This document shows positions 44,716 to 53,477 of a stretch of DNA of 64,000 nucleotides, one piece after another. Location: positions 1,178,001 through 1,242,000 of the forward strand of contig NZ_CP113116.1 in the NCBI RefSeq assembly GCF_026625985.1, read 5' to 3'. This DNA comes from Mycobacterium sp. Aquia_213 (GTDB lineage Bacteria; Actinomycetota; Actinomycetes; Mycobacteriales; Mycobacteriaceae). Within the stretch, counting starts at the first letter, position 1. Each line of letters begins with the position of its first letter. The notes beneath the pieces are model-generated. The model was not told the DNA's origin. It ran no database searches and saw only the letters and a program-made list of their open reading frames with translations. The translations under genes were made by a program, and so were the position numbers.

Positions 44716-45879
44716 TCACACCACAACCTGTTTGGGCATGACGATCGGCTTGAAGCCGTACCGCGGCCCGGCGTAGGCGCCGGCGCCCTTGGCTCCCGCC
44801 ACCATTCCGGGCATGCCGGGCGCACCCATGACCGAGGCTTCCTCGGTCGCGGCGGTCCAGCCCGAGCCCTCGAGCGGTGCGGTCGCTGCCGCCAGCTCTG
44901 TCGCCGGGGCAGCGTTCGCCGCCCAGCTGGCCGGCACCGAGAGACGGCTGACGGTGGACGCCCCACCGAGGCTCGCCCGCGCCGCGCTGCCCAAGCCACC
45001 CGCGCCCGCACCCGCCATCGGCGACACCGAGCTGACCACGGAGCCTTCGATGACGCCGCCGGCACCGGCGGGCACCACGTCGCTGACCGCGGCCGCGGGC
45101 ACCGCGGCGCCGGCAAACACGTGGCCCAGCGAAACAGCCGTCGGGATGGTGATCATGCTGAACCACGCCGCGGTGTTGACCGCACCGTTGATCGCGTTGA
45201 AGACGGCCGGGGTGCCGAGGAAGCCATCGATCGACTGGAAGATGTTGTTGCTGGCAAAGGGCGGTCCGGTGATCTGTAGCGCGTCGGCCAATGACTGCAA
45301 ATCCGCCGCCTGGAACAGGCTGTTGGCGTCCTCCAGGGCAGGACCCGCCGGGTCGACGGTCGACGCCAGCGGTGTCACCGGCTGCAAGATCCCCGCCGCC
45401 GCATCCGAGGCGGCCTGGTACGCGCTCATGGCGGTGGCGTCTTGCACCCACATTTCGTTGTACTCGACCTCCAACTCCATGAGCTGCGGGAGGCTGAACG
45501 GGACCGCCGCGAGTGCGGCGGCGAACTCCGCGCGGTTGGTGAAGACGAGCGCCGGGCTCACCACCCCGGCATACGCCGCCTCGAAAGCTGCCGCCGACGA
45601 TGCGGCCGCGGAGCTCGCCTGCTCGAGGGCGGCCGCCGTGTCGGTCAGGTACGTCACGATCGGCTGTGCCGCGGTCGCGGCCGCGGACGACCCACCACCC
45701 GTCCATGCATCGGTCGTCAGCGTCGTGATGATCGATTCCCACGACGTTGCCGTGGTGCTCACCTCGGCGGCCAGGTTGGCGTACGCGGTTGCGGCGGCCA
45801 TCAACGGTGCCGAGCCCGGGCCGGTCCACACGAGCGTCGAGGTGATCTCCGGAGGTAATGCTGCAAAGTCCATAACCAT
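44716..45879 (-). CDS. PPE15: PPE family protein (PPE15-like, PPE-SVP type)
   Basis: The 387-residue protein starts MVMDFAALPPEITSTLVWTG. The helical PPE domain spans about residues 1-180, with MWVQDATAMSAYQAAS. It is followed by an Ala/Gly-rich region, the SVPASWAANA motif near 310, and the C-terminal GPRYGFKPIVMPKQ shared with the neighbouring PE protein. M. tuberculosis PPE15 (Rv1039c) occupies this position and pairs with PE8 and the EspG5 chaperone for ESX-5 export. The N-terminal domain here reads rather differently from the usual PPE consensus, so it is a diverged copy. Start is ATG 45879 or 45873. Confidence 0.92.
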   Translation of the reverse strand: MVMDFAALPPEITSTLVWTGPGSAPLMAAATAYANLAAEVSTTATSWESIITTLTTDAWTGGGSSAAATAAQPIVTYLTDTAAALEQASSAAASSAAAFEAAYAGVVSPALVFTNRAEFAAALAAVPFSLPQLMELEVEYNEMWVQDATAMSAYQAASDAAAGILQPVTPLASTVDPAGPALEDANSLFQAADLQSLADALQITGPPFASNNIFQSIDGFLGTPAVFNAINGAVNTAAWFSMITIPTAVSLGHVFAGAAVPAAAVSDVVPAGAGGVIEGSVVSSVSPMAGAGAGGLGSAARASLGGASTVSRLSVPASWAANAAPATELAAATAPLEGSGWTAATEEASVMGAPGMPGMVAGAKGAGAYAGPRYGFKPIVMPKQVVV

Positions 45880-45936
45880 TTTTTGTGTCCGCTCCTCTAA
45901 TCGGTTCGAATGTGTGAGTTGGGTCGGTGCCGCGGT

Positions 45937-46872
45937 CTAGACGGCCGTCAATTTCGGCATGACGATCGGCTTGACGCCGTAGCGCGGCGCACCGAAGCCG
46001 CTGGAGGCGCGTCCCGCGCCCGTGACCATGCCGGGCATGCCGGCCATGGGTGTGCCCGTGGCGGCCTGCGGCGCAGCGCCGGTCCAGCCCACGGTGTGCA
46101 GCGGCGTGGCGGTGGCGCCCACCACCGGGGTGACTTGACCGCCGACCCAACTCGGCGGCACGGCCAGGTTGCCGACCAGGGTGCCCTGGCCGAGGCCCGC
46201 GGTCACCGGCATCACGCCACCCATTCCGGCCATGCCGGCCGGCATGGGGGAAGTCGAGGCGGCGAGGTCCGCGGCGCCCGCGGCGGCGGCGGCGTCGCCG
46301 ATCGTGTCGGCACCGGCGGGAAGCAGACCACCACCGGCCATACCGACCAGGTTCGATGCGGCCGAAGCCCAGTTGCCGGCACCGATGTTCAAGATGTTGG
46401 CACTGTTACCGGACAGGCCGAAGATCCCACCGAGCATCGTCGGGTTGGTGTAGTTACCGGTGCCACCGAGCAGGTATTGCAGCCAGTCGAGGGCGGTGCT
46501 GCCCGGGCCGGGAGCCTGGACTTGCGAAATCGGATCCGCCAGAAGGCTCATCTGCGACGGGTCGGCCGACTGCAGCAGGGCCTGGGAAGCGTTGGTCGCC
46601 TCGGCGTCGCTGTAGCTGTTGGAGCTCGTGCCCAGGTTGGTCGTGTACGTCTCCAGCTGGGTCTGAGCCTCGCCGGCGGTCGTCTGATACGAGGTGCCGA
46701 ACGCCGAGAAAATCGCCGCTTGCTGAAGCGAAACCGAATCGGCGCCGGCCGGAGCGACGACCGTGGTCGCGGCCGCGGCGCCCGCGTTTTGAGCCGCCAG
46801 GTTGGCGTTGATCCCTTCCAGCTGACCCTGTGCGGCAAGCAACTCTTCAGTCACTGTTGTCAGGAATGACAT
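45937..46872 (-). CDS. PE8: PE family protein (PE8-like)
   Basis: The 311-residue protein starts MSFLTTVTEELLAAQGQLEG at ATG 46872, with GAGGAG just upstream. The PE domain covers residues 1-95, including the YSDAE export motif (YxxxE). A long linker with NILNIGAGNWASAASNLVG follows, then a VPPSWVGGQ motif and the end GAPRYGVKPIVMPK. This C-terminal half resembles PPE-SVP tails and is also found in M. tuberculosis PE8, so it is a family trait and not a fusion artefact. It is the first gene of the cassette PE8-PPE15-esxJ-esxI, which is probably cotranscribed. Confidence 0.93.
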   Translation of the reverse strand: MSFLTTVTEELLAAQGQLEGINANLAAQNAGAAAATTVVAPAGADSVSLQQAAIFSAFGTSYQTTAGEAQTQLETYTTNLGTSSNSYSDAEATNASQALLQSADPSQMSLLADPISQVQAPGPGSTALDWLQYLLGGTGNYTNPTMLGGIFGLSGNSANILNIGAGNWASAASNLVGMAGGGLLPAGADTIGDAAAAAGAADLAASTSPMPAGMAGMGGVMPVTAGLGQGTLVGNLAVPPSWVGGQVTPVVGATATPLHTVGWTGAAPQAATGTPMAGMPGMVTGAGRASSGFGAPRYGVKPIVMPKLTAV

Positions 46873-47231
46873 CCATTGCTCCTCTGGTGTTCGAAACATG
46901 TCGACCCAATGTGCTGAGTCGACCCTGTGTGGTGGCGTACGAGCCCCTGTGTACTGGCGTAAGGCTAATTTCCCCACTGACCAACTTCCCGATCGAAAGG
47001 GCGTGGGTGACGGGCGTTTACGGCGTTTTAACGCCGACGCCGGCAGTTTTAACAAGGTCCTAGTGGCCGACATGGCCGTGTCATCTGCGGCTGAGGGCCG
47101 AACAGCGCTAAGGCGCGCGGCGCGCGGATCTTACGCGAAGTGTGGCTCGCGCGCACGCCCCGAACTCGGCCACATTCGGGTGGGACGCGGTGTCCCGGAC
47201 CTCGATCCCGCGCGCTAGATTCGCCGCCGGG
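46873..47231 (-). promoter_or_regulatory. Upstream region of the PE8-PPE15-esx cassette
   Basis: About 360 bases without a convincing gene separate PE8 from tRNA-Leu. It contains two GTTTTAAC copies, at 47025-47032 and 47046-47053, exactly 21 bases apart. The first is embedded in the dyad GGCGTTTTAACGCC (47022-47035). Two-helical-turn spacing suggests an operator for a dimeric regulator of the secretion cassette. No clear -10 box was identified. Confidence 0.45.
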
Positions 47232-47305
47232 GCCCCCATAGCCCAATTGGCAGAGGCAGCGGACTTAAAATCCGCCCAGTGTCGGTTCGAGTCCGACTGG
47301 GGGCA
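47232..47305 (+). tRNA. tRNA-Leu (anticodon TAA) with a short variable loop
   Basis: The acceptor stem GCCCCCA pairs with TGGGGGC, with discriminator A. The anticodon stem-loop is GCGGA-CTTAAAA-TCCGC, giving TAA. The T arm is GTCGG-TTCGAGT-CCGAC. Only 5 bases (CCAGT) lie between the anticodon and T stems, so there is no long variable arm as expected for a leucine tRNA. CCA is not encoded. Total length is 74 bases. M. tuberculosis has a Leu tRNA gene in this position. Confidence 0.9.
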
Positions 47306-47326
47306 CGGTACGTCGGCCGGCGTTCG

Positions 47327-48310
47327 TCAGTCTCGATCGTCGGGGGGGATTCCCGCCATCCCGCCCTGGTAGTAGTCGATGATGTCGGCCTCGGTGATCG
47401 AGGTCTCGCTCCTGCGGCCGAGGAAGAACACGCTGCAGGCGCCGTCGATCGTGTGCCGCGGGTCGAGCATGCGGTCCGTCCAGCTGAGCCAGAAGAAGCA
47501 GAGCATCGCGAGCCTGCCGAGCCGGCGGGACCGAGTCAGGGCCCGGACGAAATAGTCGATCGACCATCGCAACGCGGTGCCCGCACCGGCCACACTCCCG
47601 GAGTCGATGCGTTCGAACCAGCGGAATAAGTAGCGCTGCCCGCTGTCGGTGAAACGCGTCAAGTCGTACGGGCCCTCGCAGATCTGCTGGATGAATGGCG
47701 AGTCGGCGTACACGATTCCCCGGCTACTCAGCACCCGGTGGATCTCCTTTGCCACCACCGTGGGCTCGAGCAGGTACTGCAGTACCGCCTGGATGACAAC
47801 GCCATCGACGGAGCCGTCGGCCAGCGGGATCGCATGGCCGTCGCCGATGAACTGGACCGACGGGCTGGCGTAGATGTCGAAGGAGATGAGATCGACATCC
47901 GGATCCGCGTAGAGCTCCGCCAAGCCGTCGCCCTTCGAGCCGCCCCCGATCACCAGAATCCGGGGCCGCCGCCCGGTCGTGGCAGCGTCGGCCCGCAGCA
48001 GCTCCCGCATCCGAGCCACACTGGCGGCAGCGGTGGTGTTCGCCGGGTGTACCAGCGCGCGCAATGCGCGGTTGAGTCCCCACCGGCGGACGTTCGAAGC
48101 GCCCTCGGAAGCCCGCAACCGGCCGGCATCGACCACGCTGTGCTCGAAATCGACCAGGGCCGGTACCCCGGCCACGACCGGGAATGGCTCGTCGGCGTAC
48201 CGACAGGATGCGTTGGCGCATCGCCACGAACCGGCTTCGGAGCGCACCGAGTGGGCGCAGCGCGGACAGATGAAAAGATTTTCGCGGACCATCGAGTCCA
48301 GGGCGAGCAC
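47327..48310 (-). CDS. Class I SAM-dependent methyltransferase with N-terminal zinc ribbon
   Basis: The 327-residue protein has an N-terminal zinc-ribbon-like CPRC...CANASC (Cys at about 15, 18, 31 and 36), like Trm112-type or Zn-ribbon methyltransferases. A Rossmann methyltransferase follows, with the SAM motif ILVIGGGSKGDGLAELY near residue 115, acidic loop DLISFDIY, and GVVIQAVLQYLLEP. A C-terminal hydrophobic stretch (LAMLCFFWLSW) may associate with membranes. The substrate is unknown; methylation of a lipid, glycan or small metabolite is possible. ATG 48292 (MVRENLFICPRC) is an alternative start. A second methyltransferase lies 0.5 kb upstream on the same strand. Confidence 0.82.
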   Translation of the reverse strand: MLALDSMVRENLFICPRCAHSVRSEAGSWRCANASCRYADEPFPVVAGVPALVDFEHSVVDAGRLRASEGASNVRRWGLNRALRALVHPANTTAAASVARMRELLRADAATTGRRPRILVIGGGSKGDGLAELYADPDVDLISFDIYASPSVQFIGDGHAIPLADGSVDGVVIQAVLQYLLEPTVVAKEIHRVLSSRGIVYADSPFIQQICEGPYDLTRFTDSGQRYLFRWFERIDSGSVAGAGTALRWSIDYFVRALTRSRRLGRLAMLCFFWLSWTDRMLDPRHTIDGACSVFFLGRRSETSITEADIIDYYQGGMAGIPPDDRD

Positions 48311-48378
48311 AAGTTCACCTTAGCCCGCAGCCGTCCGGCGGAAGTGGGATTACGTCCCCGTGATTGCCGGTTGGCTGC

Positions 48379-48708
48379 CTACTCTTTGCTGCGGTTTCCC
48401 GGACAGTAGACGTTGATCGCCGTACCGATGATGCTGCCCGCGCCCGTGTTGCTCACCCCGAGCGCCTTCTTCACATCGTCGACGGTTTGGGCCATCGTGT
48501 CCCCGGCATCGAAGTCCTGACACACCGCGTGGCCGGCATTGATCATCATCTGGTCCTGGCCGGCGGGCCAGGACAGCCCACGCGCCTGCAGCGCGTGCAG
48601 GAACGTGTCATCTGCCCCGTCGGCGTTCGCGATCGGGGCGGCGGCGATGGCAACAAAACCGGTCACCACGGCAGCGATCGGGCCCGCCAACCATGCCGTG
48701 TTCTTCAT
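48379..48708 (-). CDS. Secreted DUF732 protein
   Basis: The 109-residue protein has a cleavable signal peptide (MKNTAWLAGPIAAVVTGFVA, cleavage likely after ANA near residue 29). The mature domain is about 80 residues, with FLHALQARGL, two Cys (AVCQDF and VYCPGN) likely forming a disulfide, and the DUF732 pattern GxxVCxxL. DUF732 proteins are common, small, exported mycobacterial proteins without known function. It lies between two methyltransferase genes on the same strand. Confidence 0.85.
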   Translation of the reverse strand: MKNTAWLAGPIAAVVTGFVAIAAAPIANADGADDTFLHALQARGLSWPAGQDQMMINAGHAVCQDFDAGDTMAQTVDDVKKALGVSNTGAGSIIGTAINVYCPGNRSKE

Positions 48709-48850
48709 TCGTCGACTCCTTGTTGTGCATCGTGCAGGACCAAAAGCCTAACTTCCTCGTGACATTATGTCTCGGCAACGGATTTACCGGTATCCGCCGG
48801 TGCCAAACTTCCTCCGGCTTTTGGCACGAGATACGGCTCAGCGCAACCCA

Positions 48851-50071
48851 TTACGTTTCATGCTCACTCGCGCCGAGGGCCATCGCGAGGAAGTCCAGCC
48901 GCCACAGTTCCTGAAAAAGCTTGCGCGCGAAGTCCTCCGCCTCGCCGGTGCTGCCACCGCCGCGCTGCGCAACGCCGGCGGCGATCTCCCGGATGCTGCG
49001 ACGGCCGTCGACGAGCTGCGCGAAGGGCAGCTGAGCCGGGCCGAGCCGCACCCGATAGCCGGGCCCCAGGAGGTCGGCTTCGGACAACTGGCACGCGGTG
49101 CGCGACATCGGGACGTAGTCAAGAGCCTGGTTGGTGCTGAAATCGATCGTGTACTGCTCTTTCGGACGGTCCGGACGACAGGCCAGGAAGAAATGTGTCG
49201 CATTCACGGTCTGCAGCCGTTCCATCACCGACCACAATTCGGGTTCGGCCAATTTCGCCAGATAGTTTCCGAATTTGCTTGCTGGCGTGAAGATTTCGTG
49301 CGGATAATACGGCGACTTGTGGAACCATCCCTGAAATGTGAGCCCCGCCGCGGCGACGAGATCGAGGCAGTCGTCGACGGTGTAGCTGCGCTGGCGACCG
49401 TGCAGGAAGGTATCGACGAGCGCGCCGTCGGTCTGTAGATCGCGGGCCACCGCCAAGTAACTTCGGACGGGATGATCCGCGGGCAGCACCGCGATGATGT
49501 CCTTGACCGCTTGGACCGACGCGTCGTCCTGGGACAGTCCTAGGTCACGAAAGACCGACTCGAGCAGGTCGACCCCGATCCGGCCGTATTTGGCGTACAG
49601 CATGACCCCCATCGCACCCTCGCGTCGCAGGCAGCTCGCCAGCGCCGTCATGCCGGTCAACGGATCGGCCATGTGATGCAGCACACCGGTGGACACGATC
49701 AGGTCGAAGTCGCGGCCCAGCGCCGACACCTCTTCGATCGGAAGTAAGCGCAATTCCAGGTTGTCCAGGCTGTGCTTGTCCTTCAGATACTGCTGATGGT
49801 CCAGTGCCGATTGGCTGACATCGATCGCCACGACTTTGGCGGCACGGTTGGTAAAGGCGAACACCGCGGCCTGGTTGGCGCCGCACCCCGCGATCAGAAT
49901 GTCCAGGTCGGGCCGGTAGGCCCGGTCCGGCCACAACACCCGGTGCGCCCAGTACGGGTCGAACCACTCCCAGTTGTTCTTCGAGTAGGCCTCGAGGTCG
50001 TCAATGGGGGGCGGGTACTGCCACCGATCGTATTGCCGGGAGACCACGTCGTCGCGCGGATCGTCGTTCAC
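48851..50071 (-). CDS. SAM-dependent methyltransferase, larger type
   Basis: From GTG 50071 (VNDDPRDDVVSRQYDRWQYP) the protein has 406 residues. The SAM-binding motif ILIAGCGANQAAVFAF lies near residue 50, with VVAIDVSQSAL, then VSTGVLHHMADP, a typical methyltransferase-12 core. The C-terminal region (about 230-406), with RQRSYTVDDCLDLV and GWFHKSPYYPHEIF, matches uncharacterised proteins that often follow such cores. The open frame extends upstream but only through sequence that is non-coding in style. The substrate is unknown. It is divergent from the membrane protein gene at 50168. Confidence 0.85.
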   Translation of the reverse strand: MNDDPRDDVVSRQYDRWQYPPPIDDLEAYSKNNWEWFDPYWAHRVLWPDRAYRPDLDILIAGCGANQAAVFAFTNRAAKVVAIDVSQSALDHQQYLKDKHSLDNLELRLLPIEEVSALGRDFDLIVSTGVLHHMADPLTGMTALASCLRREGAMGVMLYAKYGRIGVDLLESVFRDLGLSQDDASVQAVKDIIAVLPADHPVRSYLAVARDLQTDGALVDTFLHGRQRSYTVDDCLDLVAAAGLTFQGWFHKSPYYPHEIFTPASKFGNYLAKLAEPELWSVMERLQTVNATHFFLACRPDRPKEQYTIDFSTNQALDYVPMSRTACQLSEADLLGPGYRVRLGPAQLPFAQLVDGRRSIREIAAGVAQRGGGSTGEAEDFARKLFQELWRLDFLAMALGASEHET

Positions 50072-50167
50072 TACAGACGCAATGTAATGGCTTTGCTGGG
50101 TTGCCGCACGACGCGATGCGGTGGTGCGCGCGATCGTAGAAGGCGGCAACTCATACACTGGCCCACC

Positions 50168-50962
50168 GTGGGCATGCTCTTTGGATTCGCGCCGTGGCTT
50201 ATCTACTGGGTGCTGGTTGGCAACGTTCCTTTCAAGACCGCGGTGGTGGTCGCGCTTGCGATAGCCGTCGCCGCGTTTCTGATCGGGCGCGCACTGGGTA
50301 AGTCGGGCGGCACCCTGGAGATCGGGGCGGTAGCCACTTTCGCGGTGCTGACGGTTCTGACGTTCACGCTCAGCGAGACGTTCATGCGCCAGTGGATACA
50401 GCCGCTGAGTAGCTGCGGGATCTTCCTGGTGGCCCTCGTCGGGCAGCTGGTCGGCAAGTCGTTCGTGCGCGAATTCGCCGCGGCCGAGCAGCCTCCTGAT
50501 GTGGTCAAGACCCCGCTGTTCGACCGGATCACCGACGTGTTGTCCTGGATCTGGATCGCCGCGTTCGCCGGCATGACGGTATCGTCCGCGATTCCGCCGG
50601 TCCTGGAGGAGTTCGGGGGACAAGCGGCCACCATCCTCGACACCAAGACCCCGCTGCTGTTCATCTGCTACTGGGTCATTCCGTACTCATTGCTGGGTGC
50701 GGCGGCGCTGGCGTCACGGTATGTCCCGGATCGGATGCTCGAAGGGATCGACGACCTCGCCCGGGAAACCTCGTTCGTCGCCTACGACGAAGCAACCATC
50801 GATGAGCTGTACTACCTTGCCCAGGAACACGCCAATCGCGAGGTCGGCCCGGGCAAGGAGGCGTACAACGTGAAGGTCGGGGGGATGGGAACCCCGCTGA
50901 CCGGCGACGAGTCGCGCAAGTCGTGGCCCTCGTCGTACAAGGTGCGCGATAAGAAGGGTTAG
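50168..50962 (+). CDS. Uncharacterised multi-span membrane protein
   Basis: The 264-residue protein from GTG 50168 (VGMLFGFAPWLIYWVLVGNV) has about five or six transmembrane helices in its first 190 residues. Clear hydrophobic segments include TAVVVALAIAVAAFLIGRAL, FAVLTVLTFTLSETF and LLFICYWVIPYSLLGAAAL. A hydrophilic C-terminal 70 residues follows, with KEAYNVKVGG. No family is recognised with confidence; the N-terminal half resembles septation-protein-A-like small membrane proteins in hydropathy only. ATG 50174 is an alternative start. The gene is divergent from the methyltransferase and about 60 bases before the phytase-like gene. Confidence 0.75.
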   Translation: MGMLFGFAPWLIYWVLVGNVPFKTAVVVALAIAVAAFLIGRALGKSGGTLEIGAVATFAVLTVLTFTLSETFMRQWIQPLSSCGIFLVALVGQLVGKSFVREFAAAEQPPDVVKTPLFDRITDVLSWIWIAAFAGMTVSSAIPPVLEEFGGQAATILDTKTPLLFICYWVIPYSLLGAAALASRYVPDRMLEGIDDLARETSFVAYDEATIDELYYLAQEHANREVGPGKEAYNVKVGGMGTPLTGDESRKSWPSSYKVRDKKG

Positions 50963-51023
50963 CGCGACGGCTGCTCGCGTGACATTCACCAACGAGACAA
51001 CTTCCACTTGTTAGGTCGATTGC

Positions 51024-52607
51024 ATGGCATCCAAGAGGATCTGGCCAGTCGCTGCCGTCACCGTGCTCGTCACGGTGGCGGCCTGCTCGTCGGGCCATTC
51101 CGGGTCAGGCGCTAAGCCGGAGTTCAGCACGCCCGCCGGCAAGGCGCTGACCATCACCCCGGATCAGATGCTGGCCGCGACGGAGGGCGATACGCCGGTG
51201 GCGTACGCCAAGCCCGAGCACGGCACCATCACCTACGGCGCCAACGGCGCGATGATCTACACCCCGGATGCCGGGTTCACCGGCACCGACCAGCTCCACC
51301 TCACCAGCACCCCCAGCGTCAAGCTCTATACCGAGAACCTGCCGCCCCTGACCACCATCGGAGGTGTTGCCATCCAGGCCAACGCGCATGGTTCGGCAAT
51401 CGCCCCGGTTCCCGGTAGCTCCAACGAGATTTACGGCCTGACCGACCGCGGTCCCAACGTTGCAGGGCGGACACCGAACGAAATCGTCTTTCCCATACCG
51501 GATTTCCACCCACAGATCGCCAAGCTGAAGCTCGACAACGGGGTGGCGTCGGTGGAGCGGATCATCACGCTGGCGGGCAAGGACGGGGTGCCCTTGGTCG
51601 GGCTGTCCCCCCCGCTGGCCAGCTTCGGGGAGTCCGCGGTCGACATCAACGGCGCGCCGTTACCGCCGTCCGATCACGGCCTGGACGGCGAAGGCTTGGT
51701 CGCCTTGCCCGACGGCACGTTCTGGGTTTCCGACGAATACGGCCCGTTCATCGTCCACTTCGACGCCAACGGCAAAGAGCTGGAACGCCTTTCGCCGTTC
51801 GACGGAACGCTGCCCAAGGAGCTGTCGCTGCGCAGCCCGAACCAGGGGCTGGAGGGCCTGACCCTGACCCCCGACGGCACGACGCTGGTCGCCGTCATGC
51901 AATCTGCGCTGCAGACTCCGGGACTGGTCGGTCCGTCGACCTCGGTCCCGATCACCCGCATCGTGACGATCAGACTCGGCAACCGCAGCGACGTGCACGA
52001 GTACCTCTACCCGCTGGCCAACCCACAGCAGACCAAGGTCGCGGTCTCGGAAATCACCGCGGTCAGCAACACCACGTTCCTGATCGACGAGCTGGACGGC
52101 GAGCCGCAGCCCAATGGCAATAAGAAGATCTACCTGGCCGACATCTCCGGAGCCACCGATGTCGGCCCCAGGGCGAAGGTGTCCGGGACGAGCTATCAGG
52201 CCGACCGCGGCGGCCTGCTGATCAACAATGTTCCGATCGAAACCTTTGTCGGGATCAGTGGGGTCGAGGCGGCCACCGACAAACTCAGCGGCGCCGGGAT
52301 CACGGTCACCGGCAAGAAGCTCAAGCTTGATCTCACCGACCTGCTGGGTTCGCTCTCGGCCGCCGGCAGCTTCTTCGGTCACGCGAAGCTCGAAGGCATC
52401 ATCACCCCGGACGGCGGAAAGACGCTATTCATTGCCAACGACAGCGATTTCGGGCTGGACGGGCTGGCTTCCACCACTCCGCCGTTTGCGCTCAAGCCCA
52501 AGTTGCAGCCCAACGGCGCTCAGGACAGCGGCGAGATTCTGACGGTCGACATGGGAAAGCTGCCCCCCACAATGGAAGCCGAGACGATCCCGATCAAGGT
52601 CGGCTGA
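51024..52607 (+). CDS. Phytase-like lipoprotein (esterase-like activity of phytase family)
   Basis: The 527-residue lipoprotein has a signal peptide with lipobox VAAC (Cys near residue 21). A short Ig/cadherin-like module (GTITYGANGAMIYTPDAGFT) follows, then a beta-propeller of the phytase-like family. Motifs include LTDRGPNVAG near residue 140, SDHGLDGEGLVALPDGTFWV near 215, SDEYGPFIVHFD, and LEGIITPDGGKTLFIANDSD near the end. The metal-binding Asp and Glu pattern fits enzymes that act on phosphate or carboxyl esters, but the substrate is not known. It should be anchored outside the cytoplasmic membrane. Confidence 0.87.
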   Translation: MASKRIWPVAAVTVLVTVAACSSGHSGSGAKPEFSTPAGKALTITPDQMLAATEGDTPVAYAKPEHGTITYGANGAMIYTPDAGFTGTDQLHLTSTPSVKLYTENLPPLTTIGGVAIQANAHGSAIAPVPGSSNEIYGLTDRGPNVAGRTPNEIVFPIPDFHPQIAKLKLDNGVASVERIITLAGKDGVPLVGLSPPLASFGESAVDINGAPLPPSDHGLDGEGLVALPDGTFWVSDEYGPFIVHFDANGKELERLSPFDGTLPKELSLRSPNQGLEGLTLTPDGTTLVAVMQSALQTPGLVGPSTSVPITRIVTIRLGNRSDVHEYLYPLANPQQTKVAVSEITAVSNTTFLIDELDGEPQPNGNKKIYLADISGATDVGPRAKVSGTSYQADRGGLLINNVPIETFVGISGVEAATDKLSGAGITVTGKKLKLDLTDLLGSLSAAGSFFGHAKLEGIITPDGGKTLFIANDSDFGLDGLASTTPPFALKPKLQPNGAQDSGEILTVDMGKLPPTMEAETIPIKVG

Positions 52608-52709
52608 GCCCCGAGCCGAAGTTCGGATACGTTGGTTTCCGGCGGGCGCACACCCCCGACAAGCCGCACGCGCTCCGCACTCGATTGCGGCCCAGCAAGG
52701 AGCATCTCG

Positions 52710-53465
52710 ATGAATGCGGTCAGCCCTGATGCCATTCGCGCGGAGACGATCACCATCACCGGCCACGGCGGAGATGAGATCGAGGCCTATCGCGCGATGC
52801 CACTCGCCGACGGATCGCGAGGTGCAGTCGTCTGGATCCATCACATGCCCGGATACGACCGGGAAACCAAGGAGTTCGTTCGCCGGCTTGCGGTGAGCGG
52901 CTACCACACGGTGGCGCCGAACCTGTACTCCCGGGAGGCGCCGGGCGCCGCTCCCGACGACGCCGCCGCGGCGGTGCGCGCGGCGGGCGGAGTGCCCGAT
53001 GAGCGCTTGGTCGGCGACGTCGCGGGCGCCGTCGAGCACCTGCGGTCGTTGCCCGGCGCCAATGGAAAGTTCGGCGTCATCGGTCACTGTTCGGGTGGGC
53101 GGCATGCCTACCTGGCCGCCTGCTCGCTGCCGTTCGACGCCGCGGTGGACTGCTATGGCGGCCGCGTCGTCGAGGATGTCCGGGAGGGAATGCCCAAGGC
53201 CATGAAACCGATCCTGCACCTGGCGCCGAACCTGAGCTGCCCGCTGCTGGGCCTGTTCGGGGCCGACGACGTGTTCCCGACGCCCGCCGGGGTGGCCGCG
53301 CTGGACGCCGAGCTGACCAAGCTGGACAAGCCGCACGAGTTCCACACCTACGACGGTGCGGGCCACGCGTTCTTCTCGGTCGATCGGCCTGCGTATCGGC
53401 CCGAGGCCGCGGTGGACGGCTGGCGCCGCATCGACGAGTTCTTCGCTACTCATCTGAAAGGCTAG
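52710..53465 (+). CDS. Dienelactone hydrolase family protein
   Basis: The 251-residue alpha/beta hydrolase has a nucleophile motif GHCSGG near residue 127, where Cys is the expected nucleophile as in dienelactone hydrolases. The acid is in GADDVFPT and the His in GAGHAFFSV. VVWIHHMPGYDRETKEF occurs near the oxyanion hole. Dienelactone hydrolases act in ring-cleavage pathways, but no such genes are adjacent, so the substrate is open. ATG 52710 follows AAGGAG. It is followed closely by two small DUF genes (53478 and 53758) in an apparent operon. Confidence 0.88.
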   Translation: MNAVSPDAIRAETITITGHGGDEIEAYRAMPLADGSRGAVVWIHHMPGYDRETKEFVRRLAVSGYHTVAPNLYSREAPGAAPDDAAAAVRAAGGVPDERLVGDVAGAVEHLRSLPGANGKFGVIGHCSGGRHAYLAACSLPFDAAVDCYGGRVVEDVREGMPKAMKPILHLAPNLSCPLLGLFGADDVFPTPAGVAALDAELTKLDKPHEFHTYDGAGHAFFSVDRPAYRPEAAVDGWRRIDEFFATHLKG

Positions 53466-53477
53466 GTGCAGCAAGCC

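Noticed and set aside
45937..46872. PE8-like protein as a new PE/PPE chimera
   Set aside because: The PE domain followed by an SVP-like tail is also present in M. tuberculosis PE8, so it is an established family architecture.
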